From Dehalococcoidia bacterium UBA2979 (lineage in GTDB: Bacteria > Chloroflexota > Dehalococcoidia > UBA2979): a stretch of 18,651 nt of DNA. The position numbers were made by a program, and so were the translations under genes. The notes under the pieces were generated by a model, which was not told where the DNA came from, made no database searches, and worked only from the letters and a program-made list of their open reading frames with translations. This document shows, piece after piece, positions 14,423 through 18,651 of this stretch. Each line of letters opens with the position of its first letter. Position 1 is the first letter of the stretch. The stretch spans positions 1 to 18,651 of the forward strand of contig DEAP01000034.1 of NCBI GenBank assembly GCA_002348225.1, read 5' to 3'.

Positions 14423-15328
14423 ATGTCCCTAATATCAGACTACCAATCAAGTTTCCTTGACTACATGGCGATTGAACTCGCTGCATCTATAAACACTGTG
14501 AGCGCGTATCGCTCCGATCTGAATCATTTAGTGGGCTTCATCGAGGAGACTGGTACGAAACTAAATATAGAAACTCTTGATGAAACGTTACTAGGAAATT
14601 ATCTGACAGACCTTAATCGAAGACAATATTCCCGCGCAACAATTGCTCGTCGTCTGGCTACCATCAAATCGTTCGTTGCGTATCTTCTCGACACTGGGAT
14701 AATCGAGTCTAACCCTATAGCAAACATCCAAGCACCAAAAAAAAATAAATCATTGCCCCGTCCAATTAGTCCCAATGATATTGACGCTCTATTGAGTAGT
14801 TTCGACGGCGCACGGGACCCGCTAGAGCTTCGAGATCGCAGTCTGGTCTGGCTCATGTATTACACCGGTGTTCGAGTGAGCGAAGTTGTGAACCTACAAA
14901 TGGATTCACTCCTGCTGTTGCCACCTGCCTCAGTGAGGGTGATCGGAAAAGGAAACAAAGAACGCATCCTGCCTATCCCATCGCATGCCGAGATCTTTCT
15001 GCGAGAATACCTCGATCACGGCAGACAGGATTTAGCACAGAATTCCGCAACAGCAGCGGTTTATTTAACTTCCCGGGGCAAACCAATTACTCGGCAAAGC
15101 GCTTGGAATATTATAAAAAATGCTGCAATCAGAGCCAACCTAAGTCAACAAATTTCACCTCACACTCTACGACATTCCTTCGCTACCCATCTACTTAGAG
15201 GTGGTATCCATCTCAAAGAAGTACAGGAATTTCTTGGTCACGCCAATTTGTCGACCACGCAAACTTATACTGCTCTGAGTGACAGCCATCTAAGAAGTTC
15301 CTACGATAGTCTTCACCCGAGGGCTTAA
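14423..15328 (+). CDS. xerD: Tyrosine recombinase XerC/XerD
   Basis: This 301-aa tyrosine recombinase has the N-terminal SAM-like DNA-binding domain (1-105; SAYRSDLNHLVGFI) and the catalytic domain. The active-site set is complete: Arg151 in TGVRVSEV, Lys176 in GKGNKER, His247 and Arg250 in HTLRHSFATHLL, His273 in LGHANLSTTQ, and the nucleophile Tyr282. The spacing is the same as E. coli XerD shifted by three. Length and chromosomal context without phage genes point to the resident dimer-resolution recombinase rather than an integrase. The XerD label rather than XerC is only a best guess. There is no Shine-Dalgarno before the ATG; TAAATT lies three bases upstream. The next gene, enolase, begins 30 bases after the stop. 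Confidence 0.93.
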   Translation: MSLISDYQSSFLDYMAIELAASINTVSAYRSDLNHLVGFIEETGTKLNIETLDETLLGNYLTDLNRRQYSRATIARRLATIKSFVAYLLDTGIIESNPIANIQAPKKNKSLPRPISPNDIDALLSSFDGARDPLELRDRSLVWLMYYTGVRVSEVVNLQMDSLLLLPPASVRVIGKGNKERILPIPSHAEIFLREYLDHGRQDLAQNSATAAVYLTSRGKPITRQSAWNIIKNAAIRANLSQQISPHTLRHSFATHLLRGGIHLKEVQEFLGHANLSTTQTYTALSDSHLRSSYDSLHPRA

Positions 15329-15357
15329 ATCGAAAAGTCAGTGGATGGGGAAAACGC

Positions 15358-16659
15358 ATGACAAATTCTTTCTTAGTATCCAGTGTCAAAGCAAGAGAAA
15401 TTCTTGATTCAAGAGGCAATCCAACTGTAGAAGTTGAACTAACCTTGCAGTCAGGTGCCATTGGAACGGCTCTGGTACCAAGTGGTGCATCCACCGGTGC
15501 TCATGAAGCAGTGGAATTACGAGATCAGGACAAGAATCGATTTCACGGCAAAGGTGTCCGGTTAGCGACCAACTATGTCAATAGTGAAATCAGCGAACAA
15601 ATTATCGGTTTGGATTCCAGGGATCAAGTTGCACTAGACAGACTACTTATGGACATTGATGGCTCGCCAAACAAGTCCAGATTAGGTGCCAATGCGATTC
15701 TAGGGGTATCGCTAGCCAACGCATGGGCAGTGGCAAACCACAAAAGAATTCCCCTCTATCAATATCTAAATCCGCAGGTGGACTATCTTATGCCCGTGCC
15801 AATGTGCAATGTACTAAACGGCGGAGCACATGCAGAAAACTCAACTGACTTTCAGGAATTCATGATAGTTCCCACCGGTGCGGGAAGCTTCACGGAGGGC
15901 ATTCGGTGGGTAGCTGAGATATATCAGATTCTGAAAACGACATTGACTGAGCGAAAGCTAACTACAACGGTTGGTGATGAGGGTGGATTTGCTCCGCAAC
16001 TGCCCAGTAATGAAGCTGCTATGGAGTTACTCATGGAATCTATAGAGAAATCTGGCAAAAAACCTGGTGATGATGTCTGCATAGCTCTCGATCCAGCAGC
16101 AACGGAATTCTTCATAGCTGATTCAGAGGAGTACCTTTTATCGAGAGAAAATCGACGTCTAACCGGAACCGACTTGATCGATTTGTGGTCTAAATGGTGT
16201 GATACTTATCCCATTGTTTCTATTGAGGATGGTCTTGCTGAAGATGACTGGAATTCATGGGTCAACCTCACTAGCAGACTGGGTAGAAACGTGCAGCTTG
16301 TGGGTGACGACCTATTTGTGACAGATAAAAATAGACTCAAGACTGGCATAGAACTTGGCGCTGCTAATTCAATTCTCATCAAGCCAAATCAAATAGGGAC
16401 GTTAAGTGAGACTCTGGAGGCAGTGCAGTTAGCTCAGGAGAATAATTTTTCGACCATCATTTCACACCGCTCGGGAGAGACTGAGGACGTCACCATCTCT
16501 CATCTTGCCGTCGCTACAAAGTCTGGCCAAATCAAAACAGGGGCTCCAGCACGAGGCGAGCGGACTGCAAAATATAATGAGCTGATTCGTATTGAAGACA
16601 GATTGGGTTCCGCGGCCACATACCCAGGAGCGAATAGTTTTAGGAGTTCAAGAAAATGA
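15358..16659 (+). CDS. eno: Enolase (phosphopyruvate hydratase)
   Basis: Enolase interconverts 2-phosphoglycerate and phosphoenolpyruvate and needs two Mg2+. All key residues are present: SGASTG (42-47), Glu208 in VGDEGGFAP (general acid/base partner), the metal ligands Asp245 in ALDPAATE, Glu290 in SIEDGLAEDDW and Asp317 in LVGDDLFVT, and the catalytic Lys342 in LIKPNQIGTL. ISHRSGETED follows. The 433-aa length is standard. The loop GGAHAENSTDFQEF differs mildly from the common GGAHADNNVDIQEF. GGGG lies a few bases upstream of the ATG. The stop overlaps the start of the next gene by four bases (ATGA). Together with gap it forms a glycolysis/gluconeogenesis pair. Confidence 0.98.
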   Translation: MTNSFLVSSVKAREILDSRGNPTVEVELTLQSGAIGTALVPSGASTGAHEAVELRDQDKNRFHGKGVRLATNYVNSEISEQIIGLDSRDQVALDRLLMDIDGSPNKSRLGANAILGVSLANAWAVANHKRIPLYQYLNPQVDYLMPVPMCNVLNGGAHAENSTDFQEFMIVPTGAGSFTEGIRWVAEIYQILKTTLTERKLTTTVGDEGGFAPQLPSNEAAMELLMESIEKSGKKPGDDVCIALDPAATEFFIADSEEYLLSRENRRLTGTDLIDLWSKWCDTYPIVSIEDGLAEDDWNSWVNLTSRLGRNVQLVGDDLFVTDKNRLKTGIELGAANSILIKPNQIGTLSETLEAVQLAQENNFSTIISHRSGETEDVTISHLAVATKSGQIKTGAPARGERTAKYNELIRIEDRLGSAATYPGANSFRSSRK

Positions 16660-17564
16660 GTACTGATTCAAACTTGTTTGGTGATCTCCCGATTGCAGCC
16701 TCTCCTCAGCGAGTCTCGGGCATGAAGATACTGGAGCAGCTGCAGTTACCGACTGAGTCTATATATTCAGACCCTGCCTCAAATGACTCGTGGAGACAAA
16801 CTGGTTTTAATCTAGGGGCTGATCTACGGCTTATACAGTCTGGATTGGATATTTCATTGGAGGCGGTAAACACTGGATACCAACCTCAGAGCCGATCAAT
16901 GGTTATGGCTGGATACGCCTCTCAATGGAGCAGATCACTACTATCAATAGCTGATGCAGTGTTACTAATAAGATCTGGAAGTTACCAATCAGCAATGTCC
17001 ATCATCCGCCAATCAGTTGAATCAGCTGCAGCTTTCCGAGGCCTAAAAGAAGAAATAGAGGAATGGACTAGATGGACACATGAAGCCTTCAGCACTCATA
17101 CCGAAACCAAAGCAACAGAAATCGGAATAGGAATCTATTTTGCTGGTTCTGTAATTGCCTCAGAGGAATCAATCCGGAATATCTATAGAGCCGCAAGCGA
17201 CTTTGGTCGTCCCAATTTCGGCCCAACTTCACTTTTTGTAGCTAATGAGGCCACTCATGAGAAATATCCTCTCCATTTTGGAGATAAGAGCTTCCACATT
17301 GGGTGGTCACAACTTCTATTGGGATGGGCAAATGTGACTTTGAATTTTCTTCTGCAGACAGCCATCCAGAATCCTAATGAATTCCCCATAGAGGATTCTA
17401 CTCAGTCCAAAATCAACACATTCCAAGAAGAAGTCGATCAGCTGCTATCCGATCCTAATCGATGTTATCTCGATGAATTCACTGATCCCGAGGGCAGAAA
17501 AAGACACCTACTCACAAACTTCCGAAGACAACCTTCTGATGCCCCCTCTCGTATTTTGTTCTAG
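16656..17564 (+). CDS. Hypothetical protein (302 aa) coupled to enolase
   Basis: I do not recognise this protein. It starts inside the enolase stop (ATGA overlap) with AGGAG nine bases upstream, so it is probably co-translated. It has no signal peptide. The middle is helical: residues 85-115 (YASQWSRSLLSIADAVLLIR) and a segment SYQSAMSIIRQSVESAAAFRGL resembling the Arg-and-Glu helix of uncharacterised proteins that count or bind partners. A hydrophobic helix (WSQLLLGWANVTLNFLLQTA, about 220-240) could pack in the core or touch a membrane. The C-terminus is polar. It may be an enolase-linked or GAPDH-linked factor only by position; the function is unknown. Confidence 0.85.
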   Translation: MSTDSNLFGDLPIAASPQRVSGMKILEQLQLPTESIYSDPASNDSWRQTGFNLGADLRLIQSGLDISLEAVNTGYQPQSRSMVMAGYASQWSRSLLSIADAVLLIRSGSYQSAMSIIRQSVESAAAFRGLKEEIEEWTRWTHEAFSTHTETKATEIGIGIYFAGSVIASEESIRNIYRAASDFGRPNFGPTSLFVANEATHEKYPLHFGDKSFHIGWSQLLLGWANVTLNFLLQTAIQNPNEFPIEDSTQSKINTFQEEVDQLLSDPNRCYLDEFTDPEGRKRHLLTNFRRQPSDAPSRILF

Positions 17565-17569
17565 CAATA

Positions 17570-17599
17570 GAAACTGATATTAAAGAAATGATCAGTTTC
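17570..17599. repeat. 9-bp perfect inverted repeat upstream of gap
   Basis: GAAACTGAT (17570-17578) and ATCAGTTTC (17591-17599) are perfect reverse complements around a 12-base AT-rich loop. The repeat starts 6 bases after the stop of the 302-aa gene and lies about 75 bases before the gap start. No T-run follows, so it is not a standard terminator. It could be an operator or an RNA-stability hairpin. Confidence 0.4.
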
Positions 17600-17674
17600 C
17601 ATAGCGAATAGTCTGCAAAGCCATTGATTGCAAGCTAAAATGGCAAAGTTAAGCGTCTTCAGTGGAGGTATCGG

Positions 17675-18651
17675 ATGACGGTAAGAGTCGGAATAAATGG
17701 CTTCGGACGAACAGGCAGAACAGCTTTCAGATCTTGGTGGGAAAGCTGGACCTATGAGGGGAAAGATGACGTAGAGATAGTTGCGATTAATCGGGGCCCT
17801 GCAGAAGTACGAGCACATCTTCTATCGTACGATTCCGACTATGGACGATTTCCAGCGGAAATTGAAGTCTCAGGAGACGAATTGAATATCAATGGACACA
17901 AGGTACGGGTATTCAATGGCGATAACCCTGAGTCAATTCCCTGGAATCAGGTAGAAGTTGATGTAGTGATTGAGAGCACTGGGAAATTTCGAACCGCCGC
18001 CGAGGCCGATGGGCATCTCCAAAACGGAGCCAAAAAAGTCATCATCTCTGCCCCTGCCAAGGGTGTCGACTGGACAGTGATTATGGGGGCAAATCATCAG
18101 GAATATTCTCCCGATGCACACAATGTAATATCTGCAGGTTCTTGCACCACCAACTGCATCGTGCTCGCGGTCAAAGTATTGAATGATGCATTTGGTGTTG
18201 ACTCCGGACTGATGTCAACAATCCATGCCTATACCGGAGATCAAAACTTAGTAGATAATTCACATAAAGATTTGAGGAGAGCAAGAGCGGCCGCGCTCAA
18301 TATAGTGCCCACATCTTCAGGGGCGGCTAGCGCTATAGGTGAAATTATCCCCGAACTAAAGGGGAAAATTGACGGTTTTGCTTATCGAGTTCCTACTCCT
18401 ACAGTATCCGTAGTTGATCTCGTTACCGCACTCCGCGATTCACCATCTGCGAATGAGATCAATGAAGCGTTTGAAGAGGCGGCTACAGGTGATTTATCTG
18501 GACTGCTTTATTATGAGCCTAAAGAATTAGTTTCTTCTGACTTCAAAAAACATCCGGGATCAGCTATTCATGATGCACAATCTACTATGGCAGTAGACGA
18601 AGGTAAGCTGGCAAAGACTGTCACCTGGTATGACAATGAGTGGGGATATTC
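17675..18651 (+). CDS. gap: Type I glyceraldehyde-3-phosphate dehydrogenase (3' end cut by window edge)
   Basis: The frame runs from ATG 17675 past the right edge without a stop; 325 full codons are visible, ending at WYDNEWGY, near the normal C-terminus. GAPDH oxidises glyceraldehyde 3-phosphate to 1,3-bisphosphoglycerate, or the reverse. The Rossmann start is VGINGFGRTGR. The catalytic Cys is Cys157 in GSCTTNC and the His is His184 in IHAYTGDQ; RRARAAALNIVPTSSGAA and YRVPTPTVSVVDLV follow. Differences from common type I enzymes are Arg40 in AINRG in place of Asp, a few extra residues before that strand, and NCIVLAV in place of NCLAPVA. A full Shine-Dalgarno (GGAGG) lies about five bases upstream. 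The gene follows enolase and the 302-aa gene and may share their transcript. Confidence 0.95.
   Translation, partial: MTVRVGINGFGRTGRTAFRSWWESWTYEGKDDVEIVAINRGPAEVRAHLLSYDSDYGRFPAEIEVSGDELNINGHKVRVFNGDNPESIPWNQVEVDVVIESTGKFRTAAEADGHLQNGAKKVIISAPAKGVDWTVIMGANHQEYSPDAHNVISAGSCTTNCIVLAVKVLNDAFGVDSGLMSTIHAYTGDQNLVDNSHKDLRRARAAALNIVPTSSGAASAIGEIIPELKGKIDGFAYRVPTPTVSVVDLVTALRDSPSANEINEAFEEAATGDLSGLLYYEPKELVSSDFKKHPGSAIHDAQSTMAVDEGKLAKTVTWYDNEWGY

Noticed and set aside
14423..15328. Integrase of a mobile element
   Set aside because: Length and residue spacing match chromosomal XerC/D. No phage or plasmid genes, direct repeats or tRNA target adjoin it, and the HTH excisionase-like gene is 11 kb away.
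17624..17641. gap promoter from TTGATT (17624) and TAAAAT (17636)
   Set aside because: The two hexamers are only six bases apart, and no suitable -35 lies 16-18 bases before TAAAAT.

Overview
This is a gene-dense bacterial chromosomal window of moderate GC. It carries no phage, insertion sequence, CRISPR array or rRNA. The mix suggests a marine Chloroflexota relative of the SAR202/Dehalococcoidia type. The reasons are two alpha/beta hydrolases plus a dienelactone hydrolase, a monocarboxylate-type MFS transporter, a BNR-repeat protein, an S16 with an acidic tail, and divergent housekeeping proteins. That placement is an inference from gene content and sequence style, not a proven assignment.

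Layout. Positions 1-673 (+): the end of an alpha/beta hydrolase and a small HAD-fold protein. Positions 696-2250 (-): an apparent operon of a DUF192 lipoprotein, a dienelactone hydrolase and a 98-residue Cys-containing protein. Positions 2318-3280: an unrecognised 244-aa protein (+) converging on a small excisionase-type helix-turn-helix protein (-). Positions 3512-4369 (+): a complete alpha/beta hydrolase, converging on fabF (4392-5636, -), which lies behind an MFS transporter (5683-7539, -) with an unusual ~185-residue C-terminal extension. Positions 7540-8051: a possible 74-aa gene and a 25-bp tRNA-like foldback hairpin. Positions 8052-10677 (+): the protein export and ribosome cluster ffh-rpsP-khpA-rimM, without the usual trmD and rplS afterwards. 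Positions 10705-11852: a DAHP synthase preceded by a previously unmarked 29-codon leader ORF rich in aromatic codons. Positions 11917-15328 (+): a sirtuin, a five-Asp-box protein, a membrane-anchored TlpA-type thioredoxin and a XerC/D recombinase. Positions 15358-18651 (+): enolase, a coupled unknown protein and a GAPDH that runs off the right edge.

The most interesting signals are these. (1) The ORF upstream of the DAHP synthase starts with a strong Shine-Dalgarno, contains two Trp, one Tyr and one Phe codon, overlies a 9-bp hairpin, and ends in an ATGA overlap with the synthase start; it looks like an aromatic-amino-acid leader peptide. (2) A 25-bp inverted repeat is made from tRNA T-arm/acceptor/CCA-like sequence but contains no foldable tRNA. 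(3) Ffh has DSTGI in place of the near-universal DTAGR. (4) The GAPDH has Arg where NAD-specific enzymes have Asp. (5) Several genes at the head of transcription units lack a Shine-Dalgarno and have a -10-like hexamer almost touching the start codon, which suggests leaderless mRNAs, while genes inside operons have good Shine-Dalgarno sites.

No convincing intrinsic terminator (GC hairpin plus T-run) was found anywhere in the window.
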